This document shows, piece by piece, positions 9,334 through 18,045 of a stretch of 64,000 nucleotides of DNA; positions within the stretch are counted from its first letter, which is position 1, and each line of letters begins with the position of its first letter. The DNA is taken from contig NZ_QSNG01000001.1 of assembly GCF_003416765.1 (NCBI RefSeq), positions 1,638,742 through 1,702,741 on the forward strand, in the 5' to 3' direction. The DNA comes from Paratractidigestivibacter faecalis (GTDB taxonomy: Bacteria; Actinomycetota; Coriobacteriia; Coriobacteriales; Atopobiaceae). The notes beneath the pieces were generated by a model. It saw only the letters and a list, made by a program, of their open reading frames with translations, did not search any database and was not told where the DNA came from. Made by a program: the position numbers and the translations under genes.

Positions 9334-10670
9334 TACGCCTTGAAGGGGGCGAGGGCCTCGAGGACGATGGCGTTGGCGTTGGCGCAGAGGCGCTCGTCGG
9401 GAGCCTCTGCCAAGACGCGGACGAGGGGCTCGGTGCCGGAGGCGCGCACGAGCACGCGGCCGTTGCCCTCAAGGTACTTCTCGGCCTTCTCCACGGCTGC
9501 CTTGACCTCGGCGGACTGCATGGCGGCGTCCTTGTCGGTCACGCGGACGTTGTCGAGCTGCTGCGGGTAGAGCGTGACGGGACGGGTGAGCTCGGAGAGC
9601 TTCTCGCGCTCGGCGCGCAGGACCTCCATGACGCGCAGGGAGGTCATGATGCCGTCGCCGGTCTTCTCGAGGTCGCCGAAGATGATGTGGCCGGACTGCT
9701 CGCCGCCCAGGGTGTAGCCGTTCTGGCGCATGCAGGCGTAGACGTTCTTGTCGCCCACCGCGGTCTTCTCGTAGGAGATGCCGGCGGCGTCGAGGGCGCG
9801 GAAGAAGCCAAAGTTGGACATGACCGTGGGGACGACGGTCTGCTTGGCCAGGCGGCCGTGCTTGGCCATGTAGCAGCCGCAGACGTAGAGGATGAGGTCG
9901 CCGTCGACCACGTGGCCGCGCTCGTCAACGGCCAGGCAGCGGTCAGCGTCGCCGTCGTAGGCAAAGCCCACGTCAAGGCCGTTCTGCACCACAAAGCGCT
10001 GCAGCTGGTCGATGTGGGTGCTGCCGCAGTCGACGTTGATGTTGAAGCCGTTGGGTGCGTTGTTGATGACGTGGGTCTCTGCGCCCAGGGCGTCAAAGAC
10101 CGGGCGAGCCACGGAGGAGGCGGAGCCGTTTGCGCAGTCCAGGCCAATCTTCAGGCCCTGCAGGCTGAAGCCGCAGGAGGCAATAAGGTGGCTGATGTAG
10201 CGGTTGCGGCCCTGCATGTAGTCGACGGTGCAGCCGATGGCGTCACCGGTGGCCAGCGGAACCTCGCTCTTGCCGTCGATGTAGTCCTCGATGAGCTCAA
10301 GGACGTCCTCGTCCATCTTGAAGCCCTCGCGGTTGACCAGCTTGATGCCGTTGTCGGTGTAGGGGTTGTGGGAGGCGGTGATCATGACGCCGCAGTCAAA
10401 CGCGCCGTCGACGACCTCGAAGGAGACGCCCGGGGTGGGGATGACGTGAAGCATGTAGGCGTCGGCGCCGGAGGCAACCAGGCCGCTCACCAGGGCGCTC
10501 TCGAACATGTAGCTGGAGCGGCGAGTGTCCTTGCCCAGGATGACGCGGGCCTTCTTGGCCTGGCGGGCACCGTAGTACCAGCCCACAAAGCGGCCGATCT
10601 TGTAGGCGTGCTCCACGTCAAGTCCCTCGTTGGCACGGCCGCGGAAGCCGTCGGTGCCAAAGTACTTCAT
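9333..10670 (-). CDS. glmM: phosphoglucosamine mutase
   Basis: 445 residues beginning MKYFGTDGFRGRAN, the canonical GlmM start. The phosphoserine loop MITASHNPYTDNGIK places the catalytic Ser at residue 100. The metal loop AYDGDADRCLAVDERG and the sugar-binding GGEQSGHIIF follow, then the phosphate-binding RASGTEPLVRVLAE near the end. It converts glucosamine-6-P to glucosamine-1-P. AGGAGCG precedes the ATG. Next to glmS, separated by a terminator and by the glmS promoter, so probably independent units. Confidence 0.97.
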   Translation of the reverse strand: MKYFGTDGFRGRANEGLDVEHAYKIGRFVGWYYGARQAKKARVILGKDTRRSSYMFESALVSGLVASGADAYMLHVIPTPGVSFEVVDGAFDCGVMITASHNPYTDNGIKLVNREGFKMDEDVLELIEDYIDGKSEVPLATGDAIGCTVDYMQGRNRYISHLIASCGFSLQGLKIGLDCANGSASSVARPVFDALGAETHVINNAPNGFNINVDCGSTHIDQLQRFVVQNGLDVGFAYDGDADRCLAVDERGHVVDGDLILYVCGCYMAKHGRLAKQTVVPTVMSNFGFFRALDAAGISYEKTAVGDKNVYACMRQNGYTLGGEQSGHIIFGDLEKTGDGIMTSLRVMEVLRAEREKLSELTRPVTLYPQQLDNVRVTDKDAAMQSAEVKAAVEKAEKYLEGNGRVLVRASGTEPLVRVLAEAPDERLCANANAIVLEALAPFKA

Positions 10671-10717
10671 TGTTCGCTCCTCTCGTCTGACGGCGAGAAG
10701 TGCTCGCCGCCTCATAG

Positions 10718-10752
10718 AAAAAGGGAGCCCGTCGAATGATCGACAGGCCCCC
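10718..10752 (-). terminator. rho-independent terminator of rplM-rpsI
   Basis: On the minus strand GGGCCTGTCGA, TCAT, TCGACGGGCTCCC then TTTTTC, 27 bp after the rpsI stop. Confidence 0.85.
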
Positions 10753-10778
10753 TGAAGTCCAAGTAGTGCCTCGAAGGC

Positions 10779-11177
10779 CTAGCGCTTGGAGAACTGCGGA
10801 CGCTTACGAGCCTTCTTGAGGCCGTACTTCTTACGCTCGACCGCACGGGCGTCGCGGGTAAGGAAGCCAGCCTTCTTGAGGTCGGCGCGGTACTCGCCAG
10901 CCTCGAGGAGGGCGCGGGAGATGCCCAGGCGGCAGGCGCCGGACTGGCCGTTGATGCCGCCGCCGTCGCAGTTGGCGAGGACGTCAAAGCGATCAGCGGT
11001 CTCGGTCAGGCGGAGCGGGGCAAGGGCGTTGTCCACGAGCTGCTGACGACCAAAGTAGTTGAGGGCGTCGCGGCCGTTGACGATGAACTTGCCGGTGCCG
11101 GGGACGAGGCGGACGCGGGCGACAGCCTCCTTGCGGCGGCCAGTGCCCCAGTAGACAGCGGTGGTGTTCTCAGCCAT
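10779..11177 (-). CDS. rpsI: 30S ribosomal protein S9
   Basis: 132 residues with [48 protein letters not shown] and the invariant C-terminal [12 protein letters not shown] whose last residues reach the ribosomal P site. The ATG for MAENTT is chosen over one five codons upstream because it matches family length. It starts 2 bp after rplM. Confidence 0.98.
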   Translation of the reverse strand: MAENTTAVYWGTGRRKEAVARVRLVPGTGKFIVNGRDALNYFGRQQLVDNALAPLRLTETADRFDVLANCDGGGINGQSGACRLGISRALLEAGEYRADLKKAGFLTRDARAVERKKYGLKKARKRPQFSKR

Positions 11178-11179
11178 CG

Positions 11180-11620
11180 TTAGGCCCTCCAATCAATCTG
11201 CGTGGGGTTCTGGGCGGCGTGCGGGTGCTCGGGGCCAGCGTAGACCTTGAGCTTCATGCCCTGGGCGCGGCCGAGGGTGGTCTTGGGAAGCATGCCCTTG
11301 ACGGCGTGCTCGATGACGCGCTCGGGGTGCTTGGCCATAGCCTCGCGGAAGCTCTCGAACTTCAGGCCACCGAGGTAGCCGGAGTAACGCCAGTAGCGCT
11401 TCTGGTCAGCCTTGTTGCCGGTCAGGACAACCTTGTCAGCGTTGACGATGACCACGAAGTCACCGGTGTCAGCGTTGGGGGTGTACTGCGGCTTGTTCTT
11501 GCCACGAAGGATCATGGCAGCCTTGGTGGCAAGACGGCCGAGGGTAGCGCCCTCAGCGTCGATGAGCACCCAGTTGCGCTCGACCTCGCCGGCCTTGGCG
11601 TAACGAGTCGACTTCTTCAC
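11180..11620 (-). CDS. rplM: 50S ribosomal protein L13
   Basis: 146 residues with [56 protein letters not shown] and [16 protein letters not shown], the full L13 signature. First gene of the rplM-rpsI operon, with AGGAGGAG before the ATG and a promoter about 100 bp upstream. Confidence 0.98.
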   Translation of the reverse strand: MKKSTRYAKAGEVERNWVLIDAEGATLGRLATKAAMILRGKNKPQYTPNADTGDFVVIVNADKVVLTGNKADQKRYWRYSGYLGGLKFESFREAMAKHPERVIEHAVKGMLPKTTLGRAQGMKLKVYAGPEHPHAAQNPTQIDWRA

Positions 11621-11722
11621 TTGACTCCTCCTACATAACTACGTGTTCTGGCAGTTCCTGGACGAACCGCCAGGATGCTTTCTGTTCAGAGATTACGGGG
11701 CTCTGTGTGCAAAAGCTTGTTG

Positions 11723-11728
11723 ATTATA
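11723..11728 (-). promoter_or_regulatory. rplM-rpsI promoter -10 box
   Basis: A perfect TATAAT on the minus strand about 100 bp before rplM, in an AT-richer stretch. No good -35 is seen at 17 bp. The leader contains a short stem, CCTGGCGGTTCGTCCAGG, near 11665. I cannot say whether it is an autoregulatory L13 site. Confidence 0.55.
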
Positions 11729-11808
11729 CGACATACCAGCAGTTTTAGCCCCATGAATTTGCCTTCACAAAGCAGACACGTAGCCGGCGAGAAGGGCGCG
11801 GGACGGCC

Positions 11809-12726
11809 CTACTCCTCGGGGTGGAGGAAAGCGTCGATCTCGGCCAGACGAGCCTCCGCCTGGCGGCGGCCCTGCAGGTAGAGGTCGAGCAGCGGCGCGC
11901 CCTCATGCTCCATGACGCCCACGGTGACGGGCTTCTCGGGAGCTATGACCAGGCAGCGCCCCGAGGCCTCGAGCTCCCAGAGCTGCTGGCGGCAGGCGTT
12001 GTAGCGCTCCGCGCGGCTGCGCAGGGCGTCGATGTAGTACGGGAAGCTGTCGTAGCGGTGGGAGCGCAGGACCATCTGCTCCGTGGTGCCGTGCTTGACG
12101 AAGTCGCGGTCCTGGGTGACCACCACGAGGGCGCGGCTCGCGGGGACGTGCCCCTCGACGGCGCGCGAGCCTGGAAGGCCCAGGGCCACGCCAAAGGGGA
12201 TGGCGTCCGTGGTGCCGCCATCCAGGTAGCGGTGGCCGTCGATGTCCACGATGTTTGAGACGCCGGGCAGAGAGGCCGAGGCGCGGACCTTCTGCGCATC
12301 CTCGGGCAAGTGGCAAACGGGCAGGTAGCCGGCCGTGCCGAAGGTGACGTCGGAGGCCACGGCCCACATGGGCAAGGGGTTCTCCTCAAAGGCCCGGTTG
12401 TCACAGGGGTCAAGCTCGTTCTGCACGTGGTCGTAGACAAACTCGCCGCCGGTCATGTCTCCGGTCTTGGCGAAGGAGAGGAAGCTCATGAAGCGCTTGT
12501 CGTCGCGGAAGGCAAGCATGACGCGCATGGTGCGGCCGATCTGCCCGCTCTTGAAGCTCACGGCGTTCATGGCGCCGGCGGAGGTGCCCCAGACGCTTTG
12601 GAAGTCGGTGAGGCCGCGCTCCATGAGGACGTCGAGGACGCCAGCGGTGAACATGCCGCGGAAGCCGCCGCCCTCCAGGACGAGTGCGGGTGCCGTGGTC
12701 TGAGAGCTCTGATTGGTGTCAGGCAT
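11809..12726 (-). CDS. patatin-like phospholipase family protein
   Basis: 305 residues. Features are the oxyanion loop LEGGGFRGMFTAGVLDVL, the nucleophile elbow GTSAG (Ser49), and the catalytic Asp in DGGTTDAIP. This is the RssA/YjjU group of bacterial patatins, Ser-Asp dyad lipid acyl hydrolases. No signal peptide, so probably cytoplasmic or peripheral to the membrane. The frame is open further upstream into the tmRNA 3' end; MPDTNQ is chosen because GGAGGGACGC precedes it. Confidence 0.88.
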   Translation of the reverse strand: MPDTNQSSQTTAPALVLEGGGFRGMFTAGVLDVLMERGLTDFQSVWGTSAGAMNAVSFKSGQIGRTMRVMLAFRDDKRFMSFLSFAKTGDMTGGEFVYDHVQNELDPCDNRAFEENPLPMWAVASDVTFGTAGYLPVCHLPEDAQKVRASASLPGVSNIVDIDGHRYLDGGTTDAIPFGVALGLPGSRAVEGHVPASRALVVVTQDRDFVKHGTTEQMVLRSHRYDSFPYYIDALRSRAERYNACRQQLWELEASGRCLVIAPEKPVTVGVMEHEGAPLLDLYLQGRRQAEARLAEIDAFLHPEE

Positions 12727-12836
12727 GCGTCCCTCCTGGGTCTTTTTGGGTTCTTCTGCGAGGTTATACCCATCACGCGACGGGCGGCGAACAAAAAGCG
12801 GCCGGGCGCGCGAGGCGTCCGGCCGCGGAGCGTACA

Positions 12837-13201
12837 TGGTGGAGGTGCGGAGAATCGAACTCCGGTCCAAAGCAAGTCCCTGACAGGTGTCTCCAGGCTC
12901 AGTTGCCGGTTAGGTCTCAGCTGCCGCGCACCCGGTAACCCGCGCTTGGCAACCCAGCCGGTTCAGTCTTATCGCACGGCATACCAGCCACGTCCGCGCG
13001 AGCATCTCCCTAAATGACGTCGCCCTGGGAACGGGAGCAATCCCCAGTTTGACGCGCCGCTATTTAATTAAGCAGCGAGAGCCAGAGGCTCAAAAGAGTT
13101 GTTGTCGTCAATTCAATTTGACGGTACCCCTGTTTAGCGTGGCGAGGAGACCACGGCCTGCTGCCCATCTCAGACCCACCTTGTCGAAACCAGTCACCCC
13201 C
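12837..13201 (-). ncRNA. ssrA: transfer-messenger RNA (tmRNA)
   Basis: The 5' end GGGGGUGACUGGUUUCGACA pairs with the 3' CACCUCC before ACCA, forming the acceptor stem. The T-arm GGAGUUCGAUUCUCC precedes it. An open frame inside (13068-13109, minus strand) encodes the tag DDNNSFEPLALAA followed by UAA; the resume codon is one of the two GAC codons. The tag ends LALAA like other actinobacterial tags recognised by Clp proteases. TTGACA at 13236-13241 lies exactly at -35 from the 5' end. smpB and RNase R lie close by. Confidence 0.95.
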
Positions 13202-13235
13202 ACGAGATGGAGTTGGGGCGCTGCCACCATGCGGC

Positions 13236-13241
13236 TGTCAA
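13236..13241 (-). promoter_or_regulatory. tmRNA -35 box
   Basis: A perfect TTGACA on the minus strand, 35 bp upstream of the deduced tmRNA 5' end. The -10 region around 13208-13214 is GC-rich and unconvincing. Confidence 0.5.
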
Positions 13242-13356
13242 GTTGCGTGCCGCACCCTGGGGTGCGACGGACTGTTATTCTACCCACTTTTGCCCCGGAC
13301 GCAACGCGCGGGAGCCGGAGGCCGCGGCTCCCGGAGGCCATCGGACGGTCCGGCAA

Positions 13357-13620
13357 TGCGCAGAACACGCCTTCGTGTGAGTGATTTGCCAAGCGCTGTG
13401 CAGAAGCGGCCTTCGTGCGAGCCCGATTTCGGCCTTTTCTAAGGATATAAATTTATCAATGTATACCCATTGCGAGAATCCGCTGGTTGAAGTGTCGTTT
13501 AATAGTTGATATTGCATAGAACATCGAGGGTCGCGGCCCTCGACCTCGGGTAGTGCTCACACGAAGGTCACTTTTGCACAGGCCCATCCGAATCACTCAC
13601 ACGAAGGCACGTTCTGCGCA
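13357..13620. repeat. two-plus-two inverted array of a 26-29 bp repeat around an AT-rich core
   Basis: Four copies of a unit resembling TGTGCAGAAnnnnCCTTCGTGTGAG: forward at 13357-13385 and 13396-13421, reverse at 13556-13581 and 13592-13620. The outer pair match 27 of 29 bases; the inner pair are more diverged. Both pairs have a period of about 36-39 bp. The centre (about 13435-13530) is strikingly AT-rich, with ATATAAATTTATCAATGTATA. The array fills most of the 501-bp gap between tmRNA and the DUF1275 gene. I see no coding frame in it. It could be a transposon-like miniature element or a control region; not a CRISPR. Confidence 0.75.
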
Positions 13621-13702
13621 GGATTTTGCCTCGTGCGGCCCCGCGAGCCATGGCACCCCATGAAAGTTAGCGACAGGGCGGCAGCCGGATCACGACGCAG
13701 GG

Positions 13703-14389
13703 CTATTCGGCCGCCGCGACCTCGGCATGACGCCGCTCACGGTCGATGAACATCACAAAGAAGCAGACGGTGAGCAGCCCCACGCCCACCAGGATCATCC
13801 TGGTGCCCAGCAGGGGAATGCACCAGTTGCCCAGCACGGCGCCCAGCACGAAGCAGACGATGACAAAGTAGCTGAGCAAGCCGCCACGCAGCTGCTCCTC
13901 GTCGCGCGAGTGGGCAAAGCTCACCATGGACTGCGTGCCACTCCTCAGGTTGCCGATGCACATGGTGGTAGCCAACGCGCGCCCGTGGAACTTGCGGAAC
14001 GCCTGCACCTGGATGCCGCAGGCAAAGGAGGTGAGCCCGTTTGCCCTCAGGCTGTGGCCCTCGGGCACAAACGAGACGCCCACCAGCACAAGGATCTCGA
14101 TGGCCAGGGCAAGCTGCCTCCAGTGCAGGTGCTCCTCGCGAGCCACCAGCTTGATGCCGTGGCACAGGGCAATGCCCAGGGCAAAGCAGACCACCGGCAC
14201 GGCATAGTGCACGCACTGGGCCCAGTCGCCGCTGGCGAGGTTCACGCCAAAGAGCAGCATGTTGCCGGTCTGCGCGTTGGCAAAGACGTGGTCGCGCACC
14301 AGGTAGGAGTAGCAATCCATGAGGCCGCCCGACAGCGCGAGAAGAACCGCCAGCTCGATGGACTCGGACTCCTGGCTTGCGTGCCTCAT
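13703..14389 (-). CDS. YoaK/DUF1275 family membrane protein
   Basis: 228 residues with six predicted hydrophobic segments and the family hallmarks LSGGLMDCYSYLVRDHVFANAQTGNMLLFG near the N terminus and ACGIQVQAFRKFHGRALATTMCIGNLRSG in the middle. DUF1275 proteins are of unknown function. GAAAGGTGGAG precedes the ATG. Single gene, not obviously linked to smpB. Confidence 0.88.
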   Translation of the reverse strand: MRHASQESESIELAVLLALSGGLMDCYSYLVRDHVFANAQTGNMLLFGVNLASGDWAQCVHYAVPVVCFALGIALCHGIKLVAREEHLHWRQLALAIEILVLVGVSFVPEGHSLRANGLTSFACGIQVQAFRKFHGRALATTMCIGNLRSGTQSMVSFAHSRDEEQLRGGLLSYFVIVCFVLGAVLGNWCIPLLGTRMILVGVGLLTVCFFVMFIDRERRHAEVAAAE

Positions 14390-14526
14390 GTAACGTTCTC
14401 CACCTTTCGACTCTGCGACCTACCGCGCGCCATTGTAGCCACGTCGCCGCCAGGCTTTGACGCGGGTTGCGCAATGGAAACAACCGCAGCGCCAGAAAAG
14501 CGCCACCCGGGGCTCGGACAGCGCTT

Positions 14527-15000
14527 CTAGCGGTTCATCTCCTTGAGGGCGCGGGCAATCTCTCGGTCGGAGTCGCGGCGGGCCATGTCGGCTCGCTTGT
14601 CGTAGAGCTTCTTGCCGCGGCACAGGCCGATGGCGAGCTTGACGCGGCCGTGCTCGTCAAAGTAGAGCTCCAGCGGCACCAGGGCCATGCCCTTCTGGCG
14701 GAGCTTTCCGTCCAGGTAGTCAATCTGGTTGCGGTGCAGCAGCAGCTTGCGCTTGCGGTCCGGGTCAACGTTCCACACGCCGCCGTTTGAGTACGGGTGG
14801 ATGTGCACGCCGTGCAGCCATGCCTCCTGCCCGCGGATGAGGCAGAACGCGTCGGTGATCTGGCAGGCACGCTCGCGCAGGCTCTTGACCTCGGTGCCCG
14901 TGAGCGCCAGGCCCGCCTCGAAGGTCTCGTCCACAAAGTACTCGTGGCGAGCGGCCTTGTTGCGGGCAATGGTCTTCTTCTCTCGCTTCTGGAAGGCCAT
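14527..15000 (-). CDS. smpB: SsrA-binding protein SmpB
   Basis: 157 residues with NKAARHEYFVDETFEAGLALTGTEVKSLRERACQITDAF, PYSNGG and RGKKLYDKRADMARRDSDREIARALK. The C-terminal basic helix is the part that mimics the codon-anticodon helix in the decoding centre. SmpB delivers tmRNA to stalled ribosomes. It starts 2 bp after the TPR gene and forms an operon with it and probably RNase R. Confidence 0.97.
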   Translation of the reverse strand: MAFQKREKKTIARNKAARHEYFVDETFEAGLALTGTEVKSLRERACQITDAFCLIRGQEAWLHGVHIHPYSNGGVWNVDPDRKRKLLLHRNQIDYLDGKLRQKGMALVPLELYFDEHGRVKLAIGLCRGKKLYDKRADMARRDSDREIARALKEMNR

Positions 15001-15002
15001 GG

Positions 15003-15848
15003 CTACTCCTCGCCGTCCTCGTCGGTGGAGTTGATGAGCTCCAGCAGCGCCTTGCAGGCAGGCTCGCCCACCAGGTCGCGGGCACGCAGGGTGAGGGCGG
15101 CAGCGGTGTTGCGGTCCCCATCGCGGGCGGCGTCACCTGCGCACATGAGCAGGCAGACGGCAATGTCGGCGTTGGCGCCGTCGGGCAGCCCCTCGGCGGA
15201 AAGAAGCTCGCGCATCTGGGCGTCGTCGACCAGGTCGGGGTCGCGGTCGGTGCCGGCGGCCTGGTCAAGTGCCGCCTCGAGGGCACCGTCCCGCACGCCG
15301 AAGTTGCGCGCCGCGCGCAGGGCCGCGGCGGCCGTCTGGGGCTTCTCGCTGACCTCGAACCAGCTGGCAAAGTTCACGAAGGCGCGGGCCAGGTGGCGCG
15401 CCTCGCTCGCACGCTCGAAGACGCTGAACGAGAGGGCCAGGAACTCCTGCATGTCGCCATCGACGCGGTAGAGGTCGGCCAGGTTGAGGCGGCTGCCGCA
15501 GTCCATGGGGTTCCAGCGGATGGCGCCCTTGAGCGCCGCGGCCGCGGCGTCGTAGTCGCCCACGTGGACGTTGGCCAGGGCCAGGTCGTTGTAGAGGCGG
15601 TCGAGCGGCTCGCCCACGGAGCGCAGCTCGCGCGGGTCCTTCTCGACGCGACGGTACGCCAGGCGCTCGAAGAGCGTGGGGAAGCTGAACCACTGCAGCT
15701 CGTCGGTGGTGGGGCAGTTCTTGTCCACGTACTCCTCGGCGTCCTCGGCAAGGTGGGCGAGAAGCTCCGCGGCCTGCTCGTCTTGACCCTGCAGCATGAG
15801 GCCCTCGCAGCGCTCGAGCTGCTCGGTGAGGCCGGTCTGGTCAGTCAT
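15003..15848 (-). CDS. TPR-like hypothetical protein between rnr and smpB
   Basis: 281 residues, rich in Ala/Leu helices. The repeat-like stretch YNDLALANVHVGDYDAAAAALKGAIRWNPMDCGSRLNLADLYRVDGD fits tetratricopeptide repeats (about residues 85-135). The start MTDQTG follows GGAGGATTGATG. It ends 2 bp before smpB and begins 47 bp after rnr, so it is probably co-transcribed with trans-translation genes. Function unknown. Confidence 0.72.
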   Translation of the reverse strand: MTDQTGLTEQLERCEGLMLQGQDEQAAELLAHLAEDAEEYVDKNCPTTDELQWFSFPTLFERLAYRRVEKDPRELRSVGEPLDRLYNDLALANVHVGDYDAAAAALKGAIRWNPMDCGSRLNLADLYRVDGDMQEFLALSFSVFERASEARHLARAFVNFASWFEVSEKPQTAAAALRAARNFGVRDGALEAALDQAAGTDRDPDLVDDAQMRELLSAEGLPDGANADIAVCLLMCAGDAARDGDRNTAAALTLRARDLVGEPACKALLELINSTDEDGEE

Positions 15849-15895
15849 CAATCCTCCAAGTTTTGGCGCTTGCGCGCTGGTTTTACGCATCGATT

Positions 15896-17959
15896 CTATA
15901 GCAGCGACGGCCGACGGCGCCCGCCGGCCTGGCGCCCGGGGCGCTCCGGCAGGCGGAAGTCTATCTGCCCACGGGCCACGTCCACGCCGACGACCTCCAC
16001 CTCTACGCGCTGGCCCAGGCGCCAGACGGTACCCGTAGACTCCCCCACCAGGGCCATGCGGTCCTCGTCGTAGGAGTACCACTCGTGGCCCAGGGCCCGC
16101 ACGGGGAGAAGCCCCTCCGCGCAGGTCTCGTCAAGGCTCACAAAGGCGCCAAAGCGCTCGCAGCCGGAGACCACACCCCTCTCCACCTGGCCGACGCGAC
16201 CCTCGTAGAGCTCGGCCATCTTGACCTTCTGCGAGTCCCGGGCGGCGGCGTCGGCGGTGCGCTCCATGGAAGAGCAGGCCTCGCAGAGCTGCGGGAGCAC
16301 GCGCTCGACGGCCCGCTGCTCGCGGCCGCCGTCCTTGCCGGCCAGGTGCGCCTTGAGCGCCCGGTGCACCACGTCGTCGGGATAGCGCCTGATGGGAGAC
16401 GTGAAGTGGCAGTAGGCGGACGCCCCCAGGGCGTAGTGGCCCTCGTTGTGCGGCAGGTAGGTGGCGCGGCGCTGGGCGCGCAGCAGGAGGGCGCTGGCCA
16501 GGTACTCTCCGCCGGTCCCGCGGGAGCGCTCCAGAACGCGGCTGATGGCAAACGGGTCCCCGGCAAGAAGCGCCGCGGCGTCGCCCTCCTCAAGGAGGCC
16601 CATCTCGTCCAGGGGCAGGATGGTGCGGCGCAGGTCCTCGGCGGAGGGTCGCTCGTGCACGCGGAAGGCGGCGGGCACCTCGGCGTCGGCCAGGATCTTG
16701 GCCACGCACTCGTTGGCAAGAAGCATGGCCTCCTCAACCAGGCCCGTCGCGCGGCTGCGCTGGCGCACGGTGACGCCGGTGGGGTGGCCGTCGGCGTCCA
16801 GGGCCACCTTGGCCTCGCGCGTCTCGAAGTCGATGGCGCCGCGCTCGGCGCGCACGCGCTCGCGCAGCTCGCGGACCTGGTCCAGGACGCGCAGCATCTC
16901 TGCCAGCTGGTCCTTCTCGGCTGGGTCTGCGGGCAGGTCGGCGGCGCTGGAGCGTCCGCTCAGAAGGGCGTCCACCTCGTCGTAGCACAGGCGCGCGTTG
17001 GAGCGGATGGCCGAGGCCATGGCGTCGTAGCCGGTCACGCGGCCGCGGGCGTCAAGGCGCATGCGAACGGTCATGGCCAGGCGGTCCTCCTGCGGGCGCA
17101 ACGAGCAGACGTCGTTGCAGAGGCGCTCCGGCAGCATGGGAATCACGCGGTCCACCAGGTAGACCGAGCAGGTGCGCGCCCGGGCGTCCAGGTCCATGGA
17201 GCTGCCCCACGACAGGTAGTGCGTGACGTCGGCAATGTGGACGTCCAGCTCAAAGCCACCGTCGGGCAGGCGGCGGGCGCCAACCGCGTCATCAAAGTCG
17301 CGCGCGTCGGCGGGGTCAATGGTCACGCAGAGCACGTCGCGCAGGTCGCGGCGGCGCGGCTCGGCCGCCAGGGCCTCCCCCACCGCGGGCACCACGTCCT
17401 CGGCCTCCGCAAGCGTCGACGGCGAGAAGTCCGTGGCCAGGCCATGGGAGGCAATGACGGACTCTATGTTCATGTCCAGCTCGTCGGCGGAACCCACGCG
17501 GCGGTCGAGCGTCACCGTGGCGGCCGTGTAGCGCGTGGGGTACTCCGTGATGCGGGCCACCACGACGTCGCCCTCGGCCACGCCCAGCCAGCGCGGGCTG
17601 GGGTCCTCGGGCACCACGAAGAAGTCGTGCCCCATGCGGGTGTCCAGCGGCACGACGGCACCCAGGGGCCCAGCCTGCCCAAAGCGGCCGATGAAGGTCT
17701 GCGTGGCCCGCTGCAGCACGGAGTGGACGATGGCCTTTCGGCCACCCCTGCCGTCGGCCAGGAACACCTGGACCTCGTCGCCGCTCATGGCCTCGCGCAG
17801 GCCCTGGCGAGCCACGTCGAAGGTGCCCTCGGACGTCTCCACCACGGCCACGCCGGGGCGCAGCACGCGCAGGATGCCGGTCAGGACCTTGCGCGGCCTG
17901 CGAGGCCCCTGCGCGCGGCCCCGCCTGGTGCTTCCGTGATGCGGCCTCTTGCGCGCCAT
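15896..17959 (-). CDS. rnr: ribonuclease R (RNB-domain exoribonuclease)
   Basis: 687 residues. The N terminus is basic (ARKRPHHGSTRRGRAQ). Two cold-shock-like OB folds follow, then the RNB catalytic domain with TIDPADARDFDDAV bearing the metal-binding aspartates and a later YCHFTSPIRRYPD. The C-terminal S1 domain begins near YEGRVGQVERGVVSGCERFGAFV. It degrades structured RNA 3' to 5', including non-stop mRNA released by trans-translation. It is shorter than E. coli RNase R (813 aa) and lacks the long Lys-rich tail. Confidence 0.93.
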   Translation of the reverse strand: MARKRPHHGSTRRGRAQGPRRPRKVLTGILRVLRPGVAVVETSEGTFDVARQGLREAMSGDEVQVFLADGRGGRKAIVHSVLQRATQTFIGRFGQAGPLGAVVPLDTRMGHDFFVVPEDPSPRWLGVAEGDVVVARITEYPTRYTAATVTLDRRVGSADELDMNIESVIASHGLATDFSPSTLAEAEDVVPAVGEALAAEPRRRDLRDVLCVTIDPADARDFDDAVGARRLPDGGFELDVHIADVTHYLSWGSSMDLDARARTCSVYLVDRVIPMLPERLCNDVCSLRPQEDRLAMTVRMRLDARGRVTGYDAMASAIRSNARLCYDEVDALLSGRSSAADLPADPAEKDQLAEMLRVLDQVRELRERVRAERGAIDFETREAKVALDADGHPTGVTVRQRSRATGLVEEAMLLANECVAKILADAEVPAAFRVHERPSAEDLRRTILPLDEMGLLEEGDAAALLAGDPFAISRVLERSRGTGGEYLASALLLRAQRRATYLPHNEGHYALGASAYCHFTSPIRRYPDDVVHRALKAHLAGKDGGREQRAVERVLPQLCEACSSMERTADAAARDSQKVKMAELYEGRVGQVERGVVSGCERFGAFVSLDETCAEGLLPVRALGHEWYSYDEDRMALVGESTGTVWRLGQRVEVEVVGVDVARGQIDFRLPERPGRQAGGRRRPSLL

Positions 17960-17991
17960 GCTCTTCTCCCCAACGTTGCGTCCTACAAGAA

Positions 17992-18022
17992 GGGGGCGAC
18001 GCGAATGGCTCGCGCCGCCCCC
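17992..18022 (-). terminator. hairpin after ftsX
   Basis: GGGGGCGACGCGA pairs with 18010-18022 (one mismatch) over a 5-nt loop, 24 bp downstream of the ftsX stop. On the minus strand TTCTTGT follows. Confidence 0.65.
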
Positions 18023-18045
18023 GAACTAGCTTGATGATACCCGGC

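Noticed and set aside
13357-13620. CRISPR array
   Set aside because: Four units in opposed orientation, diverged, with unequal gaps and no cas genes; a symmetric inverted array instead.
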